Assembly (NCBI GenBank): GCA_937923375.1
Contig: CALAJG010000278.1
Coordinates: forward strand, 1-32,365
Reading direction: 5' to 3'
Origin: an uncultured Leucothrix sp.
GTDB taxonomy: Bacteria > Pseudomonadota > Gammaproteobacteria > Thiotrichales > Thiotrichaceae
DNA: 32,365 nt
Positions 24,465-31,809 of this stretch are shown here, piece by piece (positions within the stretch are counted from its first letter, which is position 1; each line of letters starts with the position of its first letter). The translations under genes were made by a program, and so were the position numbers. Under the pieces are notes generated by a model. The model was given only the letters and a program-made list of their open reading frames with translations. It ran no database searches and was not told the origin of the DNA.

Positions 24465-24935
24465 ATGGCCAAAGGCATCAACAAAGTCATTCTGGTTGGA
24501 AATCTGGGTAACGACCCAGAAGTAAAGTATATGCCTTCAGGTGGCGCAGTAACTAACATCAGTATAGCCACTACCGATAGCTGGAAGGACAAGACCAGCG
24601 GTGAAAGAGTCGACAAAACTGAATGGCACAGAGTGGTGTTTTTTAATCGCCTAGCTGAAATTGCCGGAGAATATCTAAAAAAAGGCTCACAGGTTTATGT
24701 TGAGGGCGCGCTGAGAACCCGGAAGTGGCAAGATCAAAGCGGTCAGGACAAATACACAACTGAAATCGTTTGCTCTGAAATGCAAATGTTGGGGAGCCGT
24801 AGTGGTGGAAGCGACTCATTTGACCAGTCCTCTGCTCCGCAGCAGTCGAACAGACCAGCAAAGCAGCAGAAACCTAATCAGGCCCCTCAAGCTGCGCAAA
24901 ACTTTGACGACTTCGATGATGACATCCCATTTTAG
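24465..24935 (+). CDS. ssb: Single-stranded DNA-binding protein SSB
   Basis: A 156-residue homotetrameric protein that coats single-stranded DNA in replication and repair. The N-terminal OB fold (about residues 1-112) has GINKVILVGNLGNDPEV, WHRVVFFNRLAEIAGEYLKKG and VYVEGALRTRKW. A Gln/Ser/Pro-rich linker follows, and the tail ends in DFDDDIPF, the acidic peptide that binds partners such as PriA and RecQ. AGGGA lies 9 bases before the ATG. A strong promoter and a strong terminator frame it as a single-gene unit. Confidence 0.98.
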   Translation: MAKGINKVILVGNLGNDPEVKYMPSGGAVTNISIATTDSWKDKTSGERVDKTEWHRVVFFNRLAEIAGEYLKKGSQVYVEGALRTRKWQDQSGQDKYTTEIVCSEMQMLGSRSGGSDSFDQSSAPQQSNRPAKQQKPNQAPQAAQNFDDFDDDIPF

Positions 24936-24969
24936 TCGCGTCGCAAAAACCTATCTTGATAGATACATT

Positions 24970-24994
24970 AAAGCCCCTACATAAGGGGCTTTTT
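24970..24994 (+). terminator. Rho-independent terminator after ssb
   Basis: AAAGCCCCT at 24970-24978 pairs with AGGGGCTTT at 24984-24992 across the loop ACATA, followed by a T-run to 24994. It lies about 35 bases after the ssb stop. Confidence 0.9.
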
Positions 24995-25047
24995 GATAAA
25001 AAATCGATCTTAAAATGAGTTAATGAACAAGTACTTTGGAGAAAGTC

Positions 25048-25299
25048 ATGCCGCACAGAACTAATCCTGTCATTGCTAAGAAAGGCCCTTTCGTGGTTGA
25101 ACTAGAAGAAGGGAAAAACTATTTCTGGTGCACCTGTGGCCGCTCAGAAAAGCAGCCTTTCTGCGATGGCTCACATAAAGATACAGAGTTTACGCCAATG
25201 AAATTTACTGCCGATGAGACCAAAAAGTACGGCCTGTGCGGCTGTAAACATACTAAGAATGCTCCCTTCTGTGACCGAGAGCACAACAATTTAGACTAA
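25048..25299 (+). CDS. Double CDGSH iron-sulfur domain protein
   Basis: An 83-residue protein with two CDGSH-type [2Fe-2S] motifs, each using three Cys and one His. The first is Cys28, Cys30, Cys39, His43 (CTCGRSEKQPFCDGSH). The second is Cys64, Cys66, Cys75, His79 and reads CDREH in place of CDGxH, so its glycine is replaced by Arg77. All cluster ligands are kept. The ATG at 25048 is preferred over an in-frame TTG at 25036 because TGGAG lies 6 bases upstream. Bacterial members of this class have electron-transfer or iron-handling roles that are little understood. It has no membrane segment. The stop overlaps that of convergent yhbY by 4 bases. Confidence 0.88.
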   Translation: MPHRTNPVIAKKGPFVVELEEGKNYFWCTCGRSEKQPFCDGSHKDTEFTPMKFTADETKKYGLCGCKHTKNAPFCDREHNNLD

Positions 25300-25589
25300 C
25301 TACTCAGAACGGATGGTTTTTCGCTATTCCTTTTATACAGCAAAGCAATGTTACCGATTCGCTGGATAAGCGCAGCCTTATGATGTTGAACCAAGGAATC
25401 GATGAGCTCATTACGCTTATCGCGATCACCCAAACCCACTTTGATCTTTACCAACTGATGAAAATTCAACGCCAATTCTAACTCGGTATTTATACTCTCT
25501 TTCATTCCGTGCTGCCCGACTGTAACAATTGGGCTTAATTGGTGTCCAAGAGACTTCAGTTGCTTAATTTGTTTAGTATTTAATTCCAT
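25296..25589 (-). CDS. yhbY: YhbY family ribosome-associated RNA-binding protein
   Basis: A 97-residue CRM-domain protein; E. coli YhbY has 97 residues and binds the 50S precursor. The start LNTKQIKQLKSLGHQLSPIVTVGQHGM, with the GxxG-type loop, and the ELELALNFHQLVKIKV helix-strand are diagnostic. I chose the ATG at 25589 to match the family start; an earlier in-frame start gives a non-conserved extension. It diverges from rlmE with the two ATGs only 19 bases apart, as in E. coli, where the same pair is adjacent. No Shine-Dalgarno sequence is visible. Confidence 0.93.
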   Translation of the reverse strand: MELNTKQIKQLKSLGHQLSPIVTVGQHGMKESINTELELALNFHQLVKIKVGLGDRDKRNELIDSLVQHHKAALIQRIGNIALLYKRNSEKPSVLSS

Positions 25590-25597
25590 TCGCGGAT

Positions 25598-25603
25598 TGT
25601 ATG
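25598..25603 (-). promoter_or_regulatory. Candidate yhbY -10 box next to its start codon
   Basis: On the minus strand TACAAT ends 8 bases before the yhbY ATG. If used, it would place the transcription start within a few bases of the start codon, giving a nearly leaderless mRNA. The -35 match (TTGCTT, 15-base spacing) is poor. Confidence 0.3.
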
Positions 25604-25608
25604 ACGTT

Positions 25609-26238
25609 ATGGCCCGAAGCAAAAGCAGTACTCGTTGGTTACAAGAACATTTTGATGATGAATATGTAAAACGCTCACAAAAAGAGGGCTACCGATCAAG
25701 GGCCATCTACAAACTCAAAGAAATTCAGGAAAAAGACCGCCTGATACAGCAAGGGATGACTGTAGTTGACCTTGGCGCGGCACCAGGAGGTTGGAGCCAG
25801 TATGCAGTCGAATTAGTGGGCAAGAATGGCCGCGTCATTGCTAGTGATATATTACCTATTGATCCGCTACCCTTTGTCGATTTTATTCAAGGGGACTTTA
25901 CCGAAGAGCGTATTCTTAATGAAATTTTAGATTTAATAGGAAATGATAAGGCTAATATTGTAATTTCAGATATGGCCCCCAACCTTAGTGGTAACGATGC
26001 AATTGATCAACCGAGCTCGATATATCTGTGTGAACTTGCATTAGATATTTCTCGACGAATACTCATAGAGAACGGAACGATGGTCGTCAAGTTGTTCCAG
26101 GGAGCCGGTTCGGATGAGTACCTTAAAGAAGTCAGACAAAACTTTCGACAGGTAAAAATACGCAAACCGAAAGCATCCAGAGCACGTAGTCGGGAAGTAT
26201 ACGTCGTAGCACGGCGATATTTTTCTACAACCAGTTAG
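25609..26238 (+). CDS. rlmE: 23S rRNA (uridine-2'-O-) methyltransferase RlmE (FtsJ)
   Basis: A 209-residue SAM-dependent methyltransferase that modifies U2552 in the A-loop of 23S rRNA; E. coli RlmE has the same length. SAM motif I is VVDLGAAPGGWSQYA (residues 52-66). The catalytic tetrad Lys35, Asp121, Lys161 and Glu196 is present, shifted by three from the E. coli numbering. The start is ATG at 25609, selected by family alignment (MARSKSSTRWLQEHF). No Shine-Dalgarno sequence lies before it. It precedes ftsH as in E. coli. Confidence 0.97.
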   Translation: MARSKSSTRWLQEHFDDEYVKRSQKEGYRSRAIYKLKEIQEKDRLIQQGMTVVDLGAAPGGWSQYAVELVGKNGRVIASDILPIDPLPFVDFIQGDFTEERILNEILDLIGNDKANIVISDMAPNLSGNDAIDQPSSIYLCELALDISRRILIENGTMVVKLFQGAGSDEYLKEVRQNFRQVKIRKPKASRARSREVYVVARRYFSTTS

Positions 26239-26314
26239 CACAATGATGTTATTTAAAGCGTGTTAGAATAGCGTTAAAGTGGATACCTAAATAGCTTAAT
26301 AGAGGACTTTTTTC

Positions 26315-28246
26315 TTGAGCGAATTAAACAAAAATATTTTGATGTGGGTGGTGATCGCTCTGGTTTTGATTGGAGTTTTCAGTAAGTTTCAAGAACCTAC
26401 ATCCACATCCAATAATTTGGCTTATTCTCAATTTCTTGATCGCGTAAAGAACAAAGAGATTCGAAACGTCGAAATTAGGGGGCAGTCTATTGTTGGTTAT
26501 ACCAGCAACAACGAAACATTTACGACTTATGCACCTCTTAATGACCCTAAGATGTATGATGAATTACTGACTAATGATGTGCAGGTACAGGTCGATCCTC
26601 CTGAGGGTCGTAATATCCTAGTCGACATACTCATTAACACGATTCCATTCCTAATCATAGTGGGACTTTGGATATATATCATGCGTCAAATGCAAGGCGG
26701 CGGCGGTAAAGGCGGCCCGATGTCATTTGGTAAGAGCAAGGCTCGCATGATGACGGAAGATCAGGTGAAAGTGACTTTTGCGGATGTTGCAGGGTGTGAA
26801 GAAGCTAAAGATGAAGTCTTTGAACTCGTCGAATTCTTACGTGACCCCAGTAAATTCCAGAAGCTTGGCGGAAAAATTCCCCGAGGTGTATTACTAGCCG
26901 GGTCGCCCGGTACCGGTAAAACCCTGCTAGCTAAAGCGATCGCGGGTGAAGCCAAGGTCCCATTCTTCAGCATCTCCGGATCAGACTTTGTTGAAATGTT
27001 TGTGGGTGTAGGTGCTTCACGTGTTCGCGACATGTTTGAACAAGCCAAAAAACACGCGCCGTGCATCATCTTTATCGATGAGATTGATGCTGTTGGACGC
27101 AAGCGTGGCGCAGGCGTTGGTGGCGGTCATGATGAGCGTGAGCAAACGCTTAACCAGCTGCTGGTTGAAATGGACGGTTTTGAAGGGACTGAAGGCGTTA
27201 TTGTTATTGCTGCAACCAACCGCCCTGATGTACTGGACCCTGCACTGTTAAGACCGGGTCGTTTTGATCGTCAGGTAGTGGTTCCATTACCAGACGTACG
27301 TGGTCGTGAGCAAATCTTGAAAGTTCATATGCGCAAAGTACCTTTGGGCAACGACGTAAAACCGTCTTTATTAGCTCGCGGCACACCAGGGTTCTCAGGT
27401 GCTGATCTCGCCAATCTTGTTAACGAGGCAGCTCTATTCGCTGCTCGCAGCGAGAAGCGCACGGTTAATATGGAAGAGTTTGAAAAAGCTAAAGACAAGA
27501 TCATGATGGGCGCAGAACGCAAATCAATGGTGATGAATGAAAAGGAAAAGCGCAATACTGCTTATCATGAGGCTGGTCACGCTATTATCGGCCTTAAAGT
27601 TCCAGACCATGATCCTGTTTATAAAGTAACAATCATTCCGCGTGGTCGTGCTCTTGGAGTCACGATGTTCCTTCCTGAAGAAGAACGTTTTAGTCACAGT
27701 AAGCAATCGCTGGAAAGTCAAATATCTACACTGTTCGGCGGTCGTATTGCTGAGGAGATGATTTTTGGAAAAGACAGCGTCACTACCGGTGCCTCAAATG
27801 ATATCGAGCGAGCTACGGCTATCGCCCGAAATATGGTGACCAAGTGGGGACTTTCAGAGAAACTTGGACCACTGGCCTACAGTGAGGAAGAAGGTGAAAT
27901 CTTCCTTGGTGGCGCGACAACCTCTCACAAACAAATGTCTGATGAGACTGCTCAGTCGATTGATTCTGAAGTACGTTCGTTTATTGATCGAAACTATGAT
28001 CGTGCAGAAACTATTTTGAAAGAGAATATCGACACATTGCATTTAATGGCAGAAGCACTAATCAAATACGAAACAATCGACAGCGATCAGATCAAAGAGA
28101 TCATGAGTGGTAAACCACCTACCCCACCTGAAGACTGGAACGACGAAGATAATCCAGAAGATGGTGGAGATGGTGGAACTGTTATTGAAGAGAATGCAGA
28201 TGTTGTTGACGAAGTGGTCAATGCTGACCCTGCAAGCTCACATTGA
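26315..28246 (+). CDS. ftsH: ATP-dependent zinc metalloprotease FtsH
   Basis: A 643-residue inner membrane AAA+ protease that degrades unassembled membrane proteins and regulators such as sigma-32 and LpxC. Two membrane helices (about 8-22 and 103-123) flank a periplasmic domain. Walker A is at 196-203 and reads GSPGTGKT, with Ser197 where most homologues have Pro. Walker B is IIFIDEIDAVG, the second region of homology NRPDVLDPALLRPGRFDRQ, and zinc-binding HEAGH begins at His418. The C-terminus is an acidic disordered tail. The start is TTG at 26315, 8 bases after AGAGGA; using the next ATG at 26342 would cut into the first helix, and the TTG version matches homologue N-termini. Confidence 0.98.
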   Translation: MSELNKNILMWVVIALVLIGVFSKFQEPTSTSNNLAYSQFLDRVKNKEIRNVEIRGQSIVGYTSNNETFTTYAPLNDPKMYDELLTNDVQVQVDPPEGRNILVDILINTIPFLIIVGLWIYIMRQMQGGGGKGGPMSFGKSKARMMTEDQVKVTFADVAGCEEAKDEVFELVEFLRDPSKFQKLGGKIPRGVLLAGSPGTGKTLLAKAIAGEAKVPFFSISGSDFVEMFVGVGASRVRDMFEQAKKHAPCIIFIDEIDAVGRKRGAGVGGGHDEREQTLNQLLVEMDGFEGTEGVIVIAATNRPDVLDPALLRPGRFDRQVVVPLPDVRGREQILKVHMRKVPLGNDVKPSLLARGTPGFSGADLANLVNEAALFAARSEKRTVNMEEFEKAKDKIMMGAERKSMVMNEKEKRNTAYHEAGHAIIGLKVPDHDPVYKVTIIPRGRALGVTMFLPEEERFSHSKQSLESQISTLFGGRIAEEMIFGKDSVTTGASNDIERATAIARNMVTKWGLSEKLGPLAYSEEEGEIFLGGATTSHKQMSDETAQSIDSEVRSFIDRNYDRAETILKENIDTLHLMAEALIKYETIDSDQIKEIMSGKPPTPPEDWNDEDNPEDGGDGGTVIEENADVVDEVVNADPASSH

Positions 28247-28255
28247 CAAAAATGT

Positions 28256-28287
28256 GCCCAGAGTTGTCTTCACTGATAACTCTGGGC
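28256..28287 (+). terminator. 10-bp hairpin after ftsH
   Basis: GCCCAGAGTT at 28256-28265 pairs perfectly with AACTCTGGGC at 28278-28287 (loop of 12). It begins 9 bases after the ftsH stop but has no T-run, so it is either a weak terminator or an mRNA-stabilising or attenuating structure before glmM. The rest of the 126-base gap holds no ORF. Confidence 0.45.
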
Positions 28288-28372
28288 GGTTACCAACTCG
28301 AGGAGCTGAAAAGTTACTGATAACTGATTTCATCTATTAAATAATAAAAATTACAATCTTAGGAAACTAATT

Positions 28373-29719
28373 ATGGATAGAAGATACTTTGGTACCGATG
28401 GTATTCGAGGCGAAATTGGCACTTATCCAATGACACCAGACTTTGTTCTGAAACTTGGATGGGCTGCAGGAAAGGTTCTCGCTAATCAAAAAAATCCGTT
28501 AGTCGTTATCGGTAAAGATACAAGAATTTCAGGCTATATGCTGGAGTCAGCATTAGAGGCCGGATTAGTTGCTGCAGGCGTAAATATACGATTACTTGGT
28601 CCAATGCCAACCCCAGCGATAGCCTACCTCACAAAGACTTTCAGAGCATCGGCTGGCATCGTAGTTAGCGCATCACACAATCCTTACCAAGATAACGGTG
28701 TAAAGTTTTTTTCATCTAATGGAACAAAGCTGGCGGACGAGACCGAATTAGCAATCGAAAGCTATCTAGAGCAAGATATTGTGACGGTAAAATCTTCCAA
28801 GCTCGGCAAGGTTGTCCGGGTCGATGATGCTACGGGTAGATACATCGAATTTTGTAAGCGCGCACTACCGTCTGATATCAAACTAGAAGGTTTAAAAATC
28901 GTTGTGGACTGCGCCAATGGTGCCACTTACCACGTAACACCTCATATTTTGTCAGAGCTTGGGGCCGATCTCATTACTGTTGCCAACTCTCCAAACGGGC
29001 TGAACATCAACCATGAGTGCGGCGCTACTTCACTTGATATGCTATCGAAACAGGTCATCTTGCATGAAGCTGACCTTGGCATTGCGCTGGATGGCGATGG
29101 CGACCGCCTCATGATGATCGACCATACCGGTGCAGTCATTGACGGCGATGAAATACTAGCTATCATCACTAAACATCGTATGAATGACGAAACCTCTGGT
29201 CAGGATATAGTCGGCACATTGATGAGCAACCTTGGGCTTGAGCAGTCAATTGAAGGGATGGGACTGAATTTCCATCGCGCCAATGTCGGTGATCGCTATG
29301 TTATGGAAAAGTTAATAGAAAATAATGGCATTCTAGGCGGAGAATCATCTGGGCACATAATCATCCGCGATAGGATCGAGACAGGAGACGGAACCATTGC
29401 TGCACTACAGGTGCTGAGAGCAGTTATTGAGACAGGCCGCTCTTTACATGAACTCAAACATGTTATGACCAAATATCCTCAGACATTGATCAATGTAGAT
29501 CTTAGTGGTTCAGTTGATGTAGAGAGTAACAACCAGATACAGCAGGCGGTTAATGATGCAGAAACACAGCTAGGTAAGCGTGGTCGGGTATTGCTTCGTG
29601 CATCTGGAACTCAACCATTGATCAGGGTTATGGTTGAAGGCCAGGATGAAAATGAAACTGCAATGCTTGCCGCCGGTATCGCTGAAGTAGTTACTGCAGA
29701 AGCCACTGCTGCAAGTTAA
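28373..29719 (+). CDS. glmM: Phosphoglucosamine mutase
   Basis: A 448-residue alpha-D-phosphohexomutase that turns glucosamine-6-phosphate into glucosamine-1-phosphate for peptidoglycan and LPS synthesis. The phosphoserine is Ser101 in VVSASHNP. The metal loop is DGDGDR, the sugar-binding loop GGESSGH, and the phosphate-binding loop RASGTQPLIRVM is near the C-terminus. Length is close to E. coli GlmM (445). AGGAAA lies 9 bases before the ATG. In E. coli folP sits between ftsH and glmM; here it is absent. Confidence 0.98.
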   Translation: MDRRYFGTDGIRGEIGTYPMTPDFVLKLGWAAGKVLANQKNPLVVIGKDTRISGYMLESALEAGLVAAGVNIRLLGPMPTPAIAYLTKTFRASAGIVVSASHNPYQDNGVKFFSSNGTKLADETELAIESYLEQDIVTVKSSKLGKVVRVDDATGRYIEFCKRALPSDIKLEGLKIVVDCANGATYHVTPHILSELGADLITVANSPNGLNINHECGATSLDMLSKQVILHEADLGIALDGDGDRLMMIDHTGAVIDGDEILAIITKHRMNDETSGQDIVGTLMSNLGLEQSIEGMGLNFHRANVGDRYVMEKLIENNGILGGESSGHIIIRDRIETGDGTIAALQVLRAVIETGRSLHELKHVMTKYPQTLINVDLSGSVDVESNNQIQQAVNDAETQLGKRGRVLLRASGTQPLIRVMVEGQDENETAMLAAGIAEVVTAEATAAS

Positions 29720-29736
29720 ACAGAGGTCACACAATT

Positions 29737-29774
29737 AAAAAGCGGACTGAAAACTCACAAATCAGACGCTTTTT
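29737..29774. terminator. Bidirectional terminator between glmM and the M28-like gene
   Basis: AAAAAGCG at 29737-29744 pairs with CGCTTTTT at 29767-29774, with an inner CTGA/TCAG stem and a small internal loop. The A-run and T-run flank it on both sides, so it can terminate glmM on the plus strand and the convergent gene on the minus strand. Confidence 0.8.
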
Positions 29775-29819
29775 GTCTTTCAAGGGCTAAGCAAGCCGGC
29801 AGTCATGATATTTATCTAC

Positions 29820-30857
29820 TTAAAAAAATGACTTCAGTTGTGCGAAATACTTTGAAAACAAATTTTCATCAGACCTGCTACCGGCGCTCTCACTATCCAT
29901 AATAGTCTGGTATAAGGCCTGAACAACACGCGACATCTTTTGATAGTCCAGAGAAATTGCCTTATTAGAGGCTTGATTTTCTGGCACTCGATATTCTAAG
30001 AGGTCACTCACCTGTAATGCGGTAAAGTCGTGCAACCAATAATTTTCATGATCGGAGCCACCAACCAACGGGAAATTTTCTGGCGCACTTAAGGACTCAA
30101 CTGCCAGATCCGGGATTCGACTAAAACTGTGCTTAACAGATCGAATTGCCCCAAAGTCATCTAATCGGCTCGACAAGCCAATAAAATCAGCGGTATCAGG
30201 ATATAGCATTTTCATGAAGGAAAATGGATAACGCTGAGAGTTTGTTGCCCTTCGATAGTATCCAACGCTGCGCAACGCCAACATCAGTTGAATATCAATT
30301 TTTTTATCTTTAAGTGCCTTAGCATGGTGAAAGCTCCCCATATCCAGCGTTCCATTTGCCACCATACCTGCAGTCGCATAAGCAACCAACTCTACTGCGA
30401 CTGGGAGCTTATCTTTATTTGCCCCTAGCACCCTGGCCGCTTCTAATAAAGCAGCCACCCCACTATAATTCCAGTGTTGCTGAGCAATCCCTTTTGGTGA
30501 AGAGTATTGAACGCCAATGACGATTCGCTGGTTTGTATTTGGCCCCATTAACAGACTGACATTATTATAGCGGCCACTCATACCCACAAAGCCTTGTTTA
30601 GTAGGTTTTCCAATGCGTTTTAGATAAGCGTAAATATAACTATCAGTGCTTAATGACTCTTTCATCAATTGCTGTGAAGTCGCAATTTTCTGAAGATTGA
30701 TGACATGGTTTTTTAAGTTTGCAGCATTGACCTCGGGAAGGTCATCGGAGGTAGGCATTGGCAGAATCGGCTGTGTGATAAAGAACCACAACAGCGCGCA
30801 TACTATAAATATAGCAATTAACCAATCAATAAGTCTTGCAACCAATCTGCTGAACAT
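29820..30857 (-). CDS. M28-peptidase-like membrane protein lacking most metal ligands
   Basis: A 345-residue protein with an N-terminal membrane helix (about 10-30) and a domain whose framework matches M28 zinc aminopeptidases: strand IVIGVQYS, helix SGVAALLEAARVLGANKDKLP, strand VELVAYAT and the SDHENYW segment. By alignment to the M28 pattern the ligands His and Asp of HxD become Gln117 and Ser119, the bridging Asp becomes Trp129, the Glu-Glu pair becomes Ala163-Gly164, and the Asp of the LDMIG strand becomes Arg196. Only His270 of SDH survives. The hydrophobic core is kept, so this looks like a pseudoenzyme and not a decaying gene. The ATG has AGGAC upstream. No clear operon partner is seen. 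Confidence 0.75.
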   Translation of the reverse strand: MFSRLVARLIDWLIAIFIVCALLWFFITQPILPMPTSDDLPEVNAANLKNHVINLQKIATSQQLMKESLSTDSYIYAYLKRIGKPTKQGFVGMSGRYNNVSLLMGPNTNQRIVIGVQYSSPKGIAQQHWNYSGVAALLEAARVLGANKDKLPVAVELVAYATAGMVANGTLDMGSFHHAKALKDKKIDIQLMLALRSVGYYRRATNSQRYPFSFMKMLYPDTADFIGLSSRLDDFGAIRSVKHSFSRIPDLAVESLSAPENFPLVGGSDHENYWLHDFTALQVSDLLEYRVPENQASNKAISLDYQKMSRVVQALYQTIMDSESAGSRSDENLFSKYFAQLKSFF

Positions 30858-30989
30858 TATTTGTAGTCCTAGTTTTTACAGATTACAGAGATACACCTCT
30901 CCTACATCCCCAAATGAACTATACAGCCTAATGGTCTGACGTTACATTTTAGTTTTTATTATTCTATGTAAATGCATACAAATATGCAC

Positions 30990-31012
30990 AAAAAAGCCGG
31001 CTTAAGCCGGCC
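30990..31012 (-). terminator. Rho-independent terminator of rpsT
   Basis: GCCGGC at 30996-31001 pairs with GCCGGC at 31006-31011 around TTAA. On the minus strand the stem is followed by six T residues (complement of 30990-30995). A second small hairpin (TGCATA at 30973-30978 with TATGCA at 30983-30988) follows at once. Confidence 0.85.
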
Positions 31013-31033
31013 TTTAAATTCGCCGCTTAACGA

Positions 31034-31294
31034 TTAAAGCGCGCGAATACGAGAATTCAAGCGGCTCTTATGTCTAGCTGCCTTATTCTTGTGAATGAGT
31101 CCTTTTGACACACCTGAATCAATTGAAGGTACTGCAGCAGTATATGCTTCAGAGGCAGCCGCTTTGTCACCAGCTTCTATGGCCGTCACTACGCGCTTGA
31201 TCTGAGTACGCATGGTTGTTGTATAGTGCTTCTTGTGAACACGACGCTCTTCTGACAAGCGCACACGTTTTTTTGCTGATTTGATATTAGGCAA
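31034..31294 (-). CDS. rpsT: 30S ribosomal protein S20
   Basis: An 86-residue basic protein, the same length as E. coli S20 (87). It begins PNIKSAKKRVRLSEERRVHKK after the initiator. The start is TTG at 31294, with a strong GGGAG ribosome binding site 7 bases upstream. E. coli rpsT also starts with UUG, a codon linked there to S20 autoregulation. A longer in-frame TTG start at 31318 is unlikely since it would overlap this ribosome binding site. The leader has a small CCCG/CGGG hairpin directly before the binding site. Confidence 0.97.
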   Translation of the reverse strand: MPNIKSAKKRVRLSEERRVHKKHYTTTMRTQIKRVVTAIEAGDKAAASEAYTAAVPSIDSGVSKGLIHKNKAARHKSRLNSRIRAL

Positions 31295-31471
31295 TTTACT
31301 CTCCCGTTCGGGCGTCAAAATTAAGACGCGTATTGTGCCGCATCTTACCCCCTCTGGGCAAGATCAATTTAAAACTTTTTCCAAAAAATCCAACCTAAAT
31401 TCAAATATCTTTTCAGCTTAAGTTGGTAGGTAATTTCTAACACACGATACTCGTTACTCAAACTGAAAATT

Positions 31472-31585
31472 CTATGATTCCCAGTGTTCTTCAGGCTTCT
31501 CTTCAAGAGCCAATACACGCATTCGTACATGCATCTGCATTTGATTACAAGTAGTTTTAATGAGCGACCAGTTATCTAAAGGCAC
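31472..31585 (-). CDS. Candidate small ORF of 37 codons in the rpsT/tRNA gap
   Basis: The frame opens with GTG at 31585 and ends with TAG at 31474-31472. The peptide starts MPLDNWSLIKTTCNQMQM and ends EEKPEEHWES. It is rich in Trp, Cys, Met and His with a charged helical end, more protein-like than random. Against it, the T-run of the tRNA terminator sits directly upstream and no Shine-Dalgarno sequence is visible; an internal ATG at codon 16 also lacks one. I do not recognise it. Apart from this, bases 31295-31585 show no other gene or structure. Confidence 0.3.
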   Translation of the reverse strand: MPLDNWSLIKTTCNQMQMHVRMRVLALEEKPEEHWES

Positions 31586-31606
31586 AAAAAAAACCAGTAA
31601 AACTGG
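31586..31606 (-). terminator. Terminator of the tRNA-Ser transcript
   Basis: On the minus strand CCAGT and ACTGG (complements of 31602-31606 and 31594-31598) form a 5-bp stem with a 3-base loop followed by eight T residues (complement of 31586-31593). Another 7-bp hairpin (ACAGGTT at 31623-31629 with AACCTGT at 31639-31645) lies between it and the tRNA 3' end. Confidence 0.75.
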
Positions 31607-31655
31607 GCTTCTTAGGGTGATCACAGGTTGTGGTCGATAACCTGTAATCTATACT

Positions 31656-31745
31656 TGGCGGAGAGACAGGGATTCGAACCCTGGGAGGGTTTAACCCCTC
31701 GCTGGTTTTCAAGACCAGTGCATTCGACCACTCTGCCATCTCTCC
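31656..31745 (-). tRNA. tRNA-Ser(UGA)
   Basis: A 90-base class II tRNA with encoded CCA. The acceptor stem pairs GGAGAGA with TCTCTCC. The anticodon stem and loop read CTGGT-CTTGAAA-ACCAG, with anticodon TGA (complement of 31709-31711). A long variable arm follows (GCGAGGGG...CCCTCC), and the T-loop holds GGTTCGAATCC. The long variable arm and anticodon identify a serine isoacceptor that reads UCA and related codons. Confidence 0.98.
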
Positions 31746-31756
31746 AAAGAGCGCGT

Positions 31757-31762
31757 ATCATA
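31757..31762 (-). promoter_or_regulatory. Probable tRNA-Ser promoter -10 box
   Basis: On the minus strand TATGAT lies 12 bases before the mature tRNA 5' end and is followed by ACGCGC. A GC-rich discriminator of this kind is typical of stable RNA promoters under stringent control. The -35 region is poor. Confidence 0.45.
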
Positions 31763-31809
31763 ATAAAAAACGGTGATTCGCGCTAGTGCTTTTAAACGAT
31801 TTATTGAAA

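Noticed and set aside
28272..28324. Repeated ACTGATAAC at 28272-28280 and 28316-28324
   Set aside because: Two copies of 9 bases in AT-rich DNA are too little to call a regulatory repeat.
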